Assembly: GCA_004208945.1 (NCBI GenBank)
Contig: SGPE01000024.1
Location: 1-64,000, forward strand
DNA: 64,000 nucleotides
From: Pseudoalteromonas sp. CO133X
GTDB lineage: Bacteria; Pseudomonadota; Gammaproteobacteria; Enterobacterales; Alteromonadaceae
Reading direction: 5' to 3'
Shown here: piece after piece, positions 1 to 9,786 of the stretch
Layout of the letters: the number at the start of each line of letters is the position of its first letter
How positions within the stretch are numbered: the first letter of the stretch is position 1
Position numbers and translations under genes: made by a program
Notes under the pieces: generated by a model
What the model was told of the DNA's origin: nothing
What the model saw: only the letters and a program-made list of their open reading frames with translations
Database searches by the model: none

Positions 1-76
1 GCCCAGATAGCTCAGTCGGTAGAGCAGAGGATTGAAAATCCTCGTGTCGGTGGTTCGATTCCGCCTCTGGGCACCA
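1..76 (+). tRNA. tRNA-Phe (GAA anticodon)
   Basis: A full cloverleaf can be drawn: 7-bp acceptor stem GCCCAGA/TCTGGGC, D arm, 5-bp anticodon stem GAGGA/TCCTC with loop TTGAAAA (anticodon GAA, so phenylalanine), T arm GGTGG/CCGCC with TTCGATT loop, and an encoded CCA end. The gene starts at the first base of the window, so its promoter lies outside. No clear T-rich terminator follows directly. Confidence 0.97.
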
Positions 77-514
77 TCCTTTACTACTTCAAACTATTTC
101 CCTATATTAAAAATTCCTAATTAATTTAGTTATTTTAAAAAATAACTACCTGTTTTTTAACTGTTTGTTTTCCTAATTCCAAGAGTTAGAGTTTTATTCA
201 ATAAATTATTGCTCAAAGATTATGCTTTTTAGTTGAGTTATGCCAACATGTGATAGTATTTTGTCATTTTTAGGAACTTGATTAGGTGCTACTTATGATA
301 AAAATCATTGTCATGATCAAATTATGCGAAAAGAAAAGATATAGCAAAATTGTCGAAAGTGCCTAAATAACAAAGCTTGTTTTTCAAAACAACGCACTTA
401 ACTAAGAAGGTTAGGCCTAAATTTTATATTGGTTTAGTTATATGAATTTTAAATTAAATAGTCATATTGTTAAACGTTATGGTAAGCATATTTAAATGGA
501 AAGGAATATTTAAT
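77..514. other. AT-rich intergenic region after tRNA-Phe
   Basis: No gene-like reading frame is seen. The stretch is AT-rich and must hold the promoter of the downstream lipoprotein gene. A run near 297-320 weakly resembles a Fur-type A/T dyad, but it has too many mismatches to call. No copy of the tRNA 3' end that would mark an integrated element was noticed here or elsewhere in the window. Confidence 0.5.
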
Positions 515-3337
515 ATGGATATTAAAAATATCGCACTATCTATCACATTTAGTTTTTTATTTTTAGTCGGTTGTGGTGGTAGTAGTGGTGAAGACAACCT
601 TCCACAAAGCATTCCAGAAGCGCCTACTGATACCCCAGTGGCGAATACTTTACCCACTTTAAGTTTGAGTCCCGAAGTAGAAGTTAATGAATTAACTGAG
701 GTTATAATTAATGCAGAGGCAACAGATTCCGATGGAACAATTACTTCAATAAAGTGGGAACAAATTTCAGGAGAGCCAGTCTCTTTAAGTGATACTGATA
801 AGTTGATACTTTCGTTCACATCACCAAAAGTCTTAGCTTATGAAGTTGAAAAGTCGTTTACTTTTAAGTTAGTTGTTACGGATGATCAAGCTGCATCCGC
901 TGAAGCAGAAGTGAATGTTAAAGTTATCCCTACTAACAACGTTCCTGTTGCTGAAGCTGGAGAAAATAAGACTTTCCTAGAAAATGAATTAGCCAGCTTA
1001 AGTTGTGATGAAAGCTACGATCCAGATGGTTCTGCTATAAGCTATAGCTGGGAACAAGTAGAGGGACCTCAGGTTAAAGTACTTAGTGCAGATACCTGTA
1101 ACCCCTCATTTGAATTGCCTCAAGGGGCAAGTCAGCTAAGTTTTAAGTTGACAGTAGAAGATGAGGATAAAACCACCTCTTCTGACTTAGTGAGCATTGT
1201 TGGTAAGGAGTATTCGGGTACAGTAAATAGCTTTAATAAAGAAAGTTTAATTTTTCGTGATGAGTACTCTAGTGACTCAACCTACTCTTTTTCTGCAAGT
1301 GTAGAAAAAGGCATCGCTTTTACCTCGGATAACAGTCGATTAAAAGCTTTAGATATATCTGACCCTTACAATATTCGAGCGTTCGGTTGGGAGAGTGCTC
1401 AAAATGGTTATCAGGCGAGTGTAATTTTTGATGATCTATTGATTGCTGAGGGAAGAACTGGACTTTGGTTCTATGATATAAGCGACATTTCAAATATAAA
1501 TCTTGTAAGTTCTATTGAAAATGCTTTCCAAAACAAAAAATTTGCTAGGTATAAAAATATAGTTTATGTATCTTCAAGTGAATTTGGGATTGAAGCGATT
1601 GATATTTCTAATTTAACATCGCCTCGCTATATAGATAGCAATACCTTAAATGAGAGTCTTTCTGGAGTTAATGACTTAAAAATTAAAGGAGATTTTTTAT
1701 ATGTTGCAACTGAAAGTGAGGGGTTGAAGGTATTTAATGTATCAACGCCACTTGAGTCTATTTTAGTGGCTGAGTTACCTTGTGATTGCTCTTTCAAACA
1801 AATCGAAATAAATGAGAATATAGCAGCATTAACTGGTTCAAAACAAAGCTTGCTGCTCGTTGATATTTCATTACCTACACAATTGAGCGTCATTTCAGAA
1901 ACAAGCGTATCATCCCAGAATATTGCTATGGCTTTTGCTAAAAACGTTATTGCGGTTGGTGATAGCTCCGAAAGTGTCCGTTTTTTAGATATATCTGATC
2001 CTAATTTTCCTAAATGGGTAGGTAAGTTACCAAACACTATAGCCTCAAAATGGCTAACTTTTCATGAAGACACTTTGCTTTTAGTAGACTATTTTAGTTC
2101 AAGCCTAGAAAGTTTTGACATTTCTTCTCTTTCAGCTCCTCTAACAAAAGAATATCAAGTTGATCAAAATTTTCAGTTAAATTCACTGGTCGTTGAAGAT
2201 GAGGTTTTATACTTATCTAGCAAAGATAATAGATTAATTATTAAAGATGCCTCTAATTATGAACAGCCAGAAGTATTAAGTGAAGTTACAGTTTCTAAAG
2301 CGAATAAACTTCTAATTAGTGAAGATTTATTGTTTGTTGGTACTCAGAGCGAAGGTTTACATATCCTTAATGTTAGTGATAAGAGAGCTCCTTTTTCAGT
2401 GGGTAATATCCCATCGGCTAACCCAGTAAATGCTTTGGCTGTGAAGGGTGATAAACTTCTAATTAATACAGCTAATTCAAACCTAGTTTTATATGATATA
2501 AGTGAACCTAGTGAACCAGTAGATAAGTCAGTATTACATGGTTTAGCATCTAGAGGTGGGACAATTTCTGATATATCCATCTCTGGAAATACAGTTCACG
2601 TTGCTGCTGAAAATGAAGCTGCGATTATCAATATTAATGAAAATAATGAGCTCAACAAACAAGGGTACTTTTTTAAAGATTGGTTTGGAGATGATAGCTG
2701 GCACTATGTCTCAATTGTTTCCTATAAAGATTATGTATATTTGTTGAGTAAATATTATGGACTAAGGATACTGAACATTTCAGAACCCGAAAACATTATT
2801 GAAGAAGCACGCCTACTGAATATTTCTGGAACTAGTTTAAAGTTAATTGGTAATGAGCTGTATGTGGTTGATCCAGAAACTGGCATTTCAAAGTACTCTA
2901 TAAAAGCACCCAGCAGTCCAAAATTGTTAAGTAGTTACATAACAAGTGATTATGTTACAGATATAGCGATTCAAGGAGATAAGATCTTTAATATGGAGTG
3001 GAGTAGGGATCCGACTGCTTATTATTACAACTACTCTTTGCCTAAGAATGGATACTCTGTTTTTGATTTTGATAAGTTACTCAACGTGACTGGTGGTAAA
3101 GCAAGAGCAACTGCAGGTTCGAATTTAACTTATGATGTAACTTGGGATTTTGACGGTAAAATAAAGCTGGATTGTATTGTGAGTGGAGGGGAATGTGAAG
3201 TGGCTCTCGATACACAAAATAACAGTGCTAAAGTCTTGTGGAACACTCCTATTAGTAAAGGTGAATATCAAATTTCGATATTAATAGGTAATACCAGCTT
3301 TTTTAACTCATATGAAGACATGTTAATTTTAGATTGA
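515..3337 (+). CDS. Large surface lipoprotein with PKD-like and LVIVD beta-propeller repeats
   Basis: The chosen ATG has AAAGGAA about eight bases upstream and starts a lipoprotein signal peptide with lipobox LVGC; an upstream TTG in the same frame lacks this support. Two Ig/PKD-like modules follow in roughly residues 30-230 (pattern DSDGTI..W.Q..G and DPDGS...SWEQ). About a dozen repeats of the LVIVD type then fill the rest (ALDISDPYNIRA, FYDISDISNI, AIDISNLTSP, FLDISDPNFP, ILNISEPENI). In that family these repeats build a beta-propeller on exported proteins. Ligand and role are unknown; surface adhesion or polymer binding is only a guess. The gene is a single unit next to tRNA-Phe, with a perfect hairpin just after the stop. 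Its composition is AT-rich compared with the efflux operon downstream. Confidence 0.8.
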   Translation: MDIKNIALSITFSFLFLVGCGGSSGEDNLPQSIPEAPTDTPVANTLPTLSLSPEVEVNELTEVIINAEATDSDGTITSIKWEQISGEPVSLSDTDKLILSFTSPKVLAYEVEKSFTFKLVVTDDQAASAEAEVNVKVIPTNNVPVAEAGENKTFLENELASLSCDESYDPDGSAISYSWEQVEGPQVKVLSADTCNPSFELPQGASQLSFKLTVEDEDKTTSSDLVSIVGKEYSGTVNSFNKESLIFRDEYSSDSTYSFSASVEKGIAFTSDNSRLKALDISDPYNIRAFGWESAQNGYQASVIFDDLLIAEGRTGLWFYDISDISNINLVSSIENAFQNKKFARYKNIVYVSSSEFGIEAIDISNLTSPRYIDSNTLNESLSGVNDLKIKGDFLYVATESEGLKVFNVSTPLESILVAELPCDCSFKQIEINENIAALTGSKQSLLLVDISLPTQLSVISETSVSSQNIAMAFAKNVIAVGDSSESVRFLDISDPNFPKWVGKLPNTIASKWLTFHEDTLLLVDYFSSSLESFDISSLSAPLTKEYQVDQNFQLNSLVVEDEVLYLSSKDNRLIIKDASNYEQPEVLSEVTVSKANKLLISEDLLFVGTQSEGLHILNVSDKRAPFSVGNIPSANPVNALAVKGDKLLINTANSNLVLYDISEPSEPVDKSVLHGLASRGGTISDISISGNTVHVAAENEAAIININENNELNKQGYFFKDWFGDDSWHYVSIVSYKDYVYLLSKYYGLRILNISEPENIIEEARLLNISGTSLKLIGNELYVVDPETGISKYSIKAPSSPKLLSSYITSDYVTDIAIQGDKIFNMEWSRDPTAYYYNYSLPKNGYSVFDFDKLLNVTGGKARATAGSNLTYDVTWDFDGKIKLDCIVSGGECEVALDTQNNSAKVLWNTPISKGEYQISILIGNTSFFNSYEDMLILD

Positions 3338-3362
3338 GTTTTTACTAGATGTTAAAATGCGT

Positions 3363-3386
3363 ACTCTCCCTGTAACTAGGGAGAGT
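3363..3386 (+). terminator. Perfect 9-bp hairpin after the lipoprotein gene
   Basis: ACTCTCCCT and AGGGAGAGT flank a 6-base loop, starting 26 bases after the stop codon. There is no T run after the stem, so it is either a weak intrinsic terminator or an RNA 3'-end stabiliser. Confidence 0.45.
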
Positions 3387-3413
3387 GCTTCAAGTATTAG
3401 GTTATCCTTTTTA

Positions 3414-3642
3414 AACATTACCACTAAAGCTTTAGCACTCACTTGGCATAAGGAGCAAGGTCACCGTGTAGTGATAGTTTCAGGAGAGTGTGCAACAAAA
3501 AATTGCTTTGGACCCAAAAAAGTTTCGAGAATTAAAACCGCTTATACTCTCTGAATTTGAACATATTTATGCTTATGGCGATAGCTCTGGTGATACAGAG
3601 CTTCTTGAGTTAGCAGGTACGTCTGGTTATCGGATTTTCTAG
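3414..3642 (+). pseudogene. Remnant of a HAD-superfamily (IB, phosphoserine-phosphatase-like) hydrolase
   Basis: Two pieces of a HAD phosphatase lie in different frames. The first (to about 3480) reads HKEQGHRVVIVS, matching motif II with its conserved Ser. The second, shifted by +1, runs from about 3490 to a TAG at 3642 and reads LDPKKFRELKPLILSEFEH followed by YAYGDSSGDTELLELAG, which is motif III Lys-like context and the motif IV GDSxGD acidic signature. The N-terminal DxDxT motif and the cap between motifs II and III are missing, so the gene is both truncated and frameshifted. It is not expected to make an active enzyme. A short frame opening at 3357 covers the first fragment but has no sensible protein ending. 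Confidence 0.75.
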
Positions 3643-3788
3643 TTTAATGTTTTCGTTTTTTATCTCTAGAGTTTAGCCCTTATCGTATGCCTATGTCAGG
3701 CAGTGTAATTTTATGTAAAGTCAGTTGAGCAAAACTTAACGTGGTGCTTGAATAACATTCATAAATTGATGTTTTTCAGGTTTTTAGA

Positions 3789-5195
3789 ATGAATTTGCAA
3801 TATAAGCCGAGTTTATTGGCTTTAAGTGTAATTTTGCTAAGTGCATGTGCGAGCCAGCCGACTCACAATGAGCGAGTTGCTGAGCTTGAGACTGTGCCAA
3901 GTGCATGGCAGCAATTACCAGCGAGTGACAAGGTGCTTGCTGTTGAAGATAACTGGTTGCAGCAATTACACGATCCTCAAGTTTTTACTTTAGTAGAGCA
4001 AGCATTAGCCCATAACCAAGCAATTTTACAAGCGGGTTACGATGTAGCGATTAAAGAGCAGCAGCTTATTGCTGCTGGGGCTGATTTATGGCCCAGCCTT
4101 GATTTATCAACACGTGCAAGCCGAAGTAAAGATAATCGTCCTGTTAGCTACAACAACGCCAGCTCAGCATCATTAGAGTTAAGCTACGAAGTTGATTTAT
4201 GGGGTAAATTATCGGCTTCAGAACGACAAGCAAACCTTGAATACCTAGCTGGAAAAGCCACATTTGCGCAAAGCAAACAACAATTAGTGGCTGATGTAGT
4301 ATCAGGTTGGTTTGATGTAATCACAAATCAAAAACTGCTCGAACTTTATAAACAGCGCGAACAAAATGCCGAACAGAATCTATCGATCATTGAGTCTGGT
4401 TATCGCCAAGGTTTAAATGAAGCGCTCGACGTCTATCTTGCTCGTAATGAGCTAAATACTGAGCGCTCGAACATTGCCGCGCAGCAAGCAACTTTAATTA
4501 AATCGATCCGTGATTTAGAGCGTTTAACAGGCCAATACCCAACTGGCGCGTTAAGCGTTAGCGCAGATTTACCACTACTCGATAGTGCCATTCCACTTGG
4601 TTTACCTTCAGAGCTTATTACTCGCAAACCTGAGTTAATGGCAAGCTGGTATCAATTACTTAGTACCGATGCTGGGCTTGCTTATGCGCATAAACAGCGT
4701 TTTCCGAGCTTAAACCTTTCTGCATCAATCAGTGATAGCACAGATAGAGTGAGCGACTTATTTTCGCCTTCAAGCTTAGCGTGGTCGTTGATTGGTAGTA
4801 TTTCGATGCCGCTTTTTGAAGGTGGCCGCTTAAAAGCCAATGAAGAACAAGCAAGGTTAAACGTTAAGCGCCAAGAGCAGGCGTATCTTGCCACACTTTA
4901 TGATGCCTTTAACGATGTTGAAACAGCCATCAGCCAAGAACAAGCGCTTAAAGTACGCTACGAAAAAACCTTAGAAGCGCAAGAAAACGCTATTGCTGCA
5001 GAGCGTTTGTCTTTTGAACAATATCAAAGTGGTTTGGTTACCTACACCACGGTACTTGATGCGCAAGACCGTTCGTTCAATGCGCAAAGTTCGGTAATCG
5101 AAATTAAAAACCAGTTAATTATCAACAGAATCAACTTACATATTGCCCTTGGTGGTGATTTTAGTGAAGCAAACAGCGAAGTAGCAGAGCAATAA
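3789..5195 (+). CDS. Outer membrane efflux lipoprotein (NodT/OprM family)
   Basis: A signal peptide with lipobox LLSAC starts a 468-residue protein of the length expected for TolC-like outer membrane factors. It carries the duplicated OEP domain, with helical repeats such as LSYEVDLWGKLSASERQA and the related second half MPLFEGGRLKANEEQARL. These trimers form the beta-barrel and periplasmic tunnel through which RND pumps expel substrates. The gene is first of three: the membrane fusion protein starts two bases after its stop, and the pump follows with overlap. Together they form a complete tripartite efflux operon. Substrates cannot be read from sequence; no regulator gene adjoins the operon in this window. 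Confidence 0.93.
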   Translation: MNLQYKPSLLALSVILLSACASQPTHNERVAELETVPSAWQQLPASDKVLAVEDNWLQQLHDPQVFTLVEQALAHNQAILQAGYDVAIKEQQLIAAGADLWPSLDLSTRASRSKDNRPVSYNNASSASLELSYEVDLWGKLSASERQANLEYLAGKATFAQSKQQLVADVVSGWFDVITNQKLLELYKQREQNAEQNLSIIESGYRQGLNEALDVYLARNELNTERSNIAAQQATLIKSIRDLERLTGQYPTGALSVSADLPLLDSAIPLGLPSELITRKPELMASWYQLLSTDAGLAYAHKQRFPSLNLSASISDSTDRVSDLFSPSSLAWSLIGSISMPLFEGGRLKANEEQARLNVKRQEQAYLATLYDAFNDVETAISQEQALKVRYEKTLEAQENAIAAERLSFEQYQSGLVTYTTVLDAQDRSFNAQSSVIEIKNQLIINRINLHIALGGDFSEANSEVAEQ

Positions 5196-5197
5196 TC

Positions 5198-6436
5198 ATG
5201 AATAGCAAGACACGTAAAATTTTAATTCCATTGGTAGTGATCGTTGTAACGGTACTGCTTGTCATGTTTATAAAAGGCAACCCGCCAAAGGCTAACCGCT
5301 TTTCTTCACCGCCAAAAGCAAAAGTGAATGTGGCTGTTAAAACCCTAACACCAGAAACTTATCAAGTAATGATTGATAGTTTTGGCACCGTAAAGCCACG
5401 CACGCAAAGTATGCTAGTCGCGCAGGCTTCAGGGCAAATTATCGAAATTAGTGAGCAATTTCGTGAAGGTGGCTTTTTCGAAAAAGGCGATGTGTTATTG
5501 CAACTAGATGATAGAGATCACCGCGCCGAAGTAAAATCAGCACAAGCGGCTTTATTAACCGCTGAGCAAAGCCTACTCGAAGAGCAAGCTCGTGGTCGCC
5601 AAGCAGTTACCGATTGGGAGCGCTTAGGTAAGGGCGAACAAGCAAGTAGCCTGGTACTGCGTAAGCCACAACTTGCAGCAGCCGAAGCAAGTGTATTGTC
5701 AGCTCAAGCGACGCTTGAAAAAGCGAAACTTGATTTAGAGCGTACAAAAATTACAGCTCCATACGCGGGGCGAGTTTTAAGCCGCAGCGTAGATTTAGGC
5801 CAAGTGGTGAGTAATAACATGGAACTTGCCAGCATTTATGCCATTGACCGCGTTGAAATTCGCTTACCAATCAAAAATAAAGATCTGCCGTTCATTAACT
5901 TACCAGAACAATTTCGAGATGGTGCTAAAAATAGTGCCGGTTCACTCGTTAAATTTAGCTCAGATCTCGTTGGTAAACAGCAATGGCAAGGTCAAGTTAT
6001 TCGCACCGAAGGGGCCATTGATGAAAGCGCACAGCAGCTTTACGTGGTTGCACAAATTAATGACCCTTACAAAGCCACTTCTGCGAATCAATACCCAATT
6101 AAAATTGGTCAGTACATCAAAGCGCAAATTACCGGTAAGGCGATTGAAAATGCCATTGTGATCCCAAACAGCGCAATTTACCAAGGCACTTATGTGTATG
6201 TTGAAGAGCAAGGTGTACTGCGCCGTAAAAATATCTCACTAGCTTGGCAAAACGCTAATCATGCCATGGTAGCCGAAGGCTTATCAGCAGGGGATCACTT
6301 AGTGATTACGCCGCTTGGACAAGTTAGCTCAGGTACCCAAGTGACAGTAATGGGTAGTGAAGCGTATCAAGCTACGCGTGGTAAAGCACAGCGACCAAGC
6401 AATCAAGAGCCGCCTAAAGAGCAAGGAGCGCAATAA
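5198..6436 (+). CDS. RND efflux membrane fusion protein (HlyD/AcrA family)
   Basis: One N-terminal membrane anchor (LIPLVVIVVTVLLVMFI, residues about 8-25) is followed by the split biotinyl-lipoyl domain (start near GTVKPRTQSMLVAQASGQI, return near ITAPYAGRVLSRSVDLGQVV), a coiled-coil hairpin between the two halves, then beta-barrel and membrane-proximal domains. A Gln/Pro-rich tail ends the protein. Length 412 residues is normal. Anchoring by a transmembrane helix rather than lipid is visible from the lack of a lipobox. It is placed between its outer membrane factor (2-bp gap) and pump (stop TAA overlaps the next ATG), indicating translational coupling. Confidence 0.94.
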   Translation: MNSKTRKILIPLVVIVVTVLLVMFIKGNPPKANRFSSPPKAKVNVAVKTLTPETYQVMIDSFGTVKPRTQSMLVAQASGQIIEISEQFREGGFFEKGDVLLQLDDRDHRAEVKSAQAALLTAEQSLLEEQARGRQAVTDWERLGKGEQASSLVLRKPQLAAAEASVLSAQATLEKAKLDLERTKITAPYAGRVLSRSVDLGQVVSNNMELASIYAIDRVEIRLPIKNKDLPFINLPEQFRDGAKNSAGSLVKFSSDLVGKQQWQGQVIRTEGAIDESAQQLYVVAQINDPYKATSANQYPIKIGQYIKAQITGKAIENAIVIPNSAIYQGTYVYVEEQGVLRRKNISLAWQNANHAMVAEGLSAGDHLVITPLGQVSSGTQVTVMGSEAYQATRGKAQRPSNQEPPKEQGAQ

Positions 6437-9400
6437 TGATAGCTTGGTTTACAAAGAATCATGTTGCAGCAAACTTATTGCTGATCAGTATTTTATTAGC
6501 GGGGCTATTTAGCGTATCGACGCAAATACCACTCGAAGTGTTTCCGTCATTTGAAGCAGACCGCATTAGTGTTAGCGTGACCCTACGTGGCTCAACACCT
6601 GAAGATGTTGAAAAAGGTGTCGCTATCCGTATTGAAGAAGCGGTGCAAGATCTCGAAGGGATCAAGCGTATCACTAGCCGCTCATCAGAAGGTTCTGCCT
6701 CTGTATCAATTGAAGTTGATACCGGCTATGACCCACGGGAGCTATTAGCCGATATTAAAAGCCGGGTTGATGCCATCAATACTTTTCCGGTTGATGCCGA
6801 AAAACCAGTTGTGGCACTCGCGCAGCGCACTCGTGAAGTAATCGCGGTTACTGTGTCGAGTGAATACGGCGAAAAAGAAACCTTAGAATATGCCGAGCAT
6901 GTACGTGATGACTTATTACGCTTGCCAGAAATCACTCAGGTTGAGCTAAGTGGGGTGCGTGATTACGAAATTGCCATTGAAGTAAGTCAAGATACATTAC
7001 GCCAATACAATTTACGCTTATCGGACATTTCTTCAGCAATTAGTAATTCAAGTACCGATGTTTCTGCTGGTAACTTAAAAACAGAAGGGGGTGATGTACT
7101 CATTCGCTCAAAAGGCCAAGCCTATCGTAAAGATGAGTTTGCCCAAGTTGTGGTGAAGTATCAAGCTGATGGTACCATTATTCGCTTAGGCGACATTGCC
7201 CGTATTACCGATGACTTCGAAGAAACCCCAGTTCGTACTCGCTTTAATGGTAAGCAAGCGGCGTTTATTGATGTGTATCGCATTGGTCCACAAAGTGCGA
7301 TTGAAGTTGCTGATGCAGTAAAAAATTACATTACCGAGCATCAAAGCCAGCTGCCTGAAGGGTTTGAGTTAAGCTTTTGGGATGACGACTCTGAAATCGT
7401 GAAAAGCCGTATTGCGACGCTAACAACCAATGCTATTCAAGGTGGTATTTTAGTTCTTGCATTACTTACCTTGTTCTTGCGTCCTGCCATTGCGTTTTGG
7501 GTGTTTATTGGTATCCCTGTGTCATTCATGGGGGCGTTTTTAGCGATGCCAATTTTTGGTATTACGCTTAATGTAATGAGTTTGTTTGGCTTTATTTTGG
7601 TACTCGGTATTGTTGTTGATGATGCTATTGTGACCGGAGAAAACGTCTACACCCACCTAAAAACAGCCGAAAGTGGTGAACAAGCTGCTATTCGTGGTAC
7701 GCAAGAAGTTGCGACACCCGTTACCTTTGGTGTACTTACAACGGTTGCTGCATTTTTACCATTAGCCTTTATCGAAGGTAACCGTGGTGCCTTATTTGCG
7801 CAAATTCCTGTTGTCGTTATTCCGGTATTACTGTTCTCTTTAATTGAGTCTAAATTTGTTCTGCCGGCTCACTTAAAGTACTTAAAACTACGTAGTGAAA
7901 AAGCAAATCCGTCAAAACTGCAGCAGCTTCAGCAGCGTTTTGCCGATGGCTTTGAACACGCAATTAGGAAGTACTATCAGCCGCTACTAAATGTTGCGCT
8001 AAAGAATAAATTAGCAACGGTCAGCTTGTTCGTAGGTATTTTCTTTATCATTTTGACCCTGATCACCAGCGGTTGGACAAAGTTTATATTCTTCCCGCGT
8101 ATTCCAAGTGAAACCGTTCGCGCAGAGCTAACATTCCCTGCTGGAACACCGTTTGAAGTGACCAACAAATACATCATCGATATGTCAGATAAGGCCAAAG
8201 AGCTACAAGACAAGTATCGCGATGAAGATGGTCAAAGCGTGATTTTAAATATTTTGGCAACCACGGGTGGCCGTGGTGGTTCATCAAATACCGGTAGTGT
8301 GCGTTTTGAAATTACACCAGCCGAAAAACGTGAATCAGATATTGGCTCTCGAGAGCTTGCCAGTGAATGGCGTGACCTTATCGGTATTATACCTGGGGCT
8401 GAGAGTGTGACTTTCCGTGCTGAATTTGGTCGCAGTTCAGATCCTATTGACGTGCAGCTAAGCGGCAGCTCAATCGATACCCTTGAAGCTGTGGCAGAAA
8501 AAGTTAAAGAGCGTTTAGCAACTTACCCAACTGTGTACGAAATTGCTGATAGCATGTCAGATGGCAAAGACGAGCTGCAAATTGAGCTAACAGAGCAAGG
8601 TTTGGCGCTTGGTTTAAACCGTGTTGATGTATCGCAGCAAGTGCGTAATTCGTTCTTTGGTGCGCAAGTTCAACGTATTCAACGTGGTCGTGATGATGTG
8701 CGTGTAATGGTGCGTTTGCCAATTGAAGAACGTCGCTCAGTGGCTGATTTAACTGATATTTTAATTAAAACCCCAACGGGTGGCACAGTACCATTGTCGC
8801 ATGTGGCGACCTTAGTACCGGGGCAAAGTCCATCGTCTATTTATCGTATTGATCGCTATCGTACGTTGAATGTAACAGCCGATGTTGAAAAATCAAATAC
8901 CAATATGACGGTACTACAAGCAGACTTAAAAACTTACTTAGATGAGCTAATGGTGCAATACCCAGGTGTTGATTACTCGCTCGAAGGTGAAGCCAAAGAG
9001 CAGCGTGAATCATTTGGTTCACTCGCTTGGGGCTTGGTGTTTGTATTCTTTATTATTTATGCGTTATTAGCGATACCGTTTAAATCATATATGCAGCCAT
9101 TAATTGTGATGAGTGTTATTCCGTTTGGCATGATAGGTGCGGTAATGGGTCACTGGGTAATGGGCATGGAGTTAACCATTATGAGCCTACTTGGCATGCT
9201 AGCCTTGATAGGTGTTGTAGTGAATGACTCACTAGTATTGGTCGATTTTATCAATAAGAAGCGTGAAGAGGGCGGCGATTTACTTGAAACCGTTAAGCTT
9301 GCCGGTGCGGCACGGTTTCGCCCAGTAATGCTAACCAGTTTAACCACCTTTATTGGTTTAATGCCGTTGTTATTTGAAAAAGCAACGCAAGCACAATTCC

Positions 9401-9516
9401 TTATTCCAATGGCTGTAAGCCTTGGCTTTGGAATCATCTTCGCAACGCTTATTACCTTACTATTAGTGCCAGTTAATTACCTATTAATGGAGCGCTTTCA
9501 GGGATGGTTTAAATAA
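6436..9516 (+). CDS. RND-family efflux pump permease (AcrB/MexB-like superfamily)
   Basis: The 1026-residue protein has the RND layout: N-terminal helix, a large periplasmic loop, a helix bundle, then the same again after about residue 530. The proton-relay region of helix 4 reads LGIVVDDAIVTGENV with the paired Asp residues, and the second half has the equivalent LIGVVVNDSLVLVDFIN. Such pumps use the proton gradient to export drugs, dyes or lipophilic compounds through the fusion protein and outer membrane channel encoded just upstream. It shares one base with the fusion protein stop codon. Sequence style is closer to the broad 'efflux RND permease' group of marine bacteria than to classical AcrB; the substrate is open. 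Confidence 0.94.
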   Translation: MIAWFTKNHVAANLLLISILLAGLFSVSTQIPLEVFPSFEADRISVSVTLRGSTPEDVEKGVAIRIEEAVQDLEGIKRITSRSSEGSASVSIEVDTGYDPRELLADIKSRVDAINTFPVDAEKPVVALAQRTREVIAVTVSSEYGEKETLEYAEHVRDDLLRLPEITQVELSGVRDYEIAIEVSQDTLRQYNLRLSDISSAISNSSTDVSAGNLKTEGGDVLIRSKGQAYRKDEFAQVVVKYQADGTIIRLGDIARITDDFEETPVRTRFNGKQAAFIDVYRIGPQSAIEVADAVKNYITEHQSQLPEGFELSFWDDDSEIVKSRIATLTTNAIQGGILVLALLTLFLRPAIAFWVFIGIPVSFMGAFLAMPIFGITLNVMSLFGFILVLGIVVDDAIVTGENVYTHLKTAESGEQAAIRGTQEVATPVTFGVLTTVAAFLPLAFIEGNRGALFAQIPVVVIPVLLFSLIESKFVLPAHLKYLKLRSEKANPSKLQQLQQRFADGFEHAIRKYYQPLLNVALKNKLATVSLFVGIFFIILTLITSGWTKFIFFPRIPSETVRAELTFPAGTPFEVTNKYIIDMSDKAKELQDKYRDEDGQSVILNILATTGGRGGSSNTGSVRFEITPAEKRESDIGSRELASEWRDLIGIIPGAESVTFRAEFGRSSDPIDVQLSGSSIDTLEAVAEKVKERLATYPTVYEIADSMSDGKDELQIELTEQGLALGLNRVDVSQQVRNSFFGAQVQRIQRGRDDVRVMVRLPIEERRSVADLTDILIKTPTGGTVPLSHVATLVPGQSPSSIYRIDRYRTLNVTADVEKSNTNMTVLQADLKTYLDELMVQYPGVDYSLEGEAKEQRESFGSLAWGLVFVFFIIYALLAIPFKSYMQPLIVMSVIPFGMIGAVMGHWVMGMELTIMSLLGMLALIGVVVNDSLVLVDFINKKREEGGDLLETVKLAGAARFRPVMLTSLTTFIGLMPLLFEKATQAQFLIPMAVSLGFGIIFATLITLLLVPVNYLLMERFQGWFK

Positions 9517-9626
9517 GGTATGAAGTTAAAAATTGGCGCTTGGTTGAGATTAGGTGCTAGGACGTGGGGTAAACCCGCTGCTACAGGTAACGATGTGGCG
9601 GCGGATTTATCCCACCGCAAAATATA

Positions 9627-9661
9627 AGAGTTACTAGATATCAGTCGTCAGAAGTTAGATT
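9627..9661 (+). repeat. Dispersed repeat R2, copy 1
   Basis: A 35-bp stretch that recurs with 3 mismatches at 35486-35520. In both places it lies 35-51 bp upstream of a copy of the R1 repeat and downstream of a multi-gene operon. No coding capacity is seen. The flanking spacer (9517-9786) otherwise shows nothing recognisable. Confidence 0.6.
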
Positions 9662-9695
9662 GTGCCTGCACACAGTTAAAGTGAAATGCTCACCC

Positions 9696-9720
9696 GTAGG
9701 CGTGAAATTTATTTCGCGCG
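9696..9720 (+). repeat. Dispersed repeat R1, copy 1
   Basis: First of four copies in the window of a 25-bp element beginning GTAGGCGTGAAATTTATTTC and ending CGCG. The others are at 26224-26248 (identical), 26323-26347 (2 mismatches) and 35571-35595 (1 mismatch). All four are in the same orientation and lie between genes. Confidence 0.7.
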
Positions 9721-9786
9721 AATAAATCAGTTATTGTAAAAGCGAAAAAAACAGAGAAGATTTCGATATCTGATAGATAAAAAGAA

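Noticed and set aside
1..76. tRNA-Phe as attachment site of an integrated island
   Set aside because: No integrase gene and no repeat of the tRNA 3' end were found in the window.
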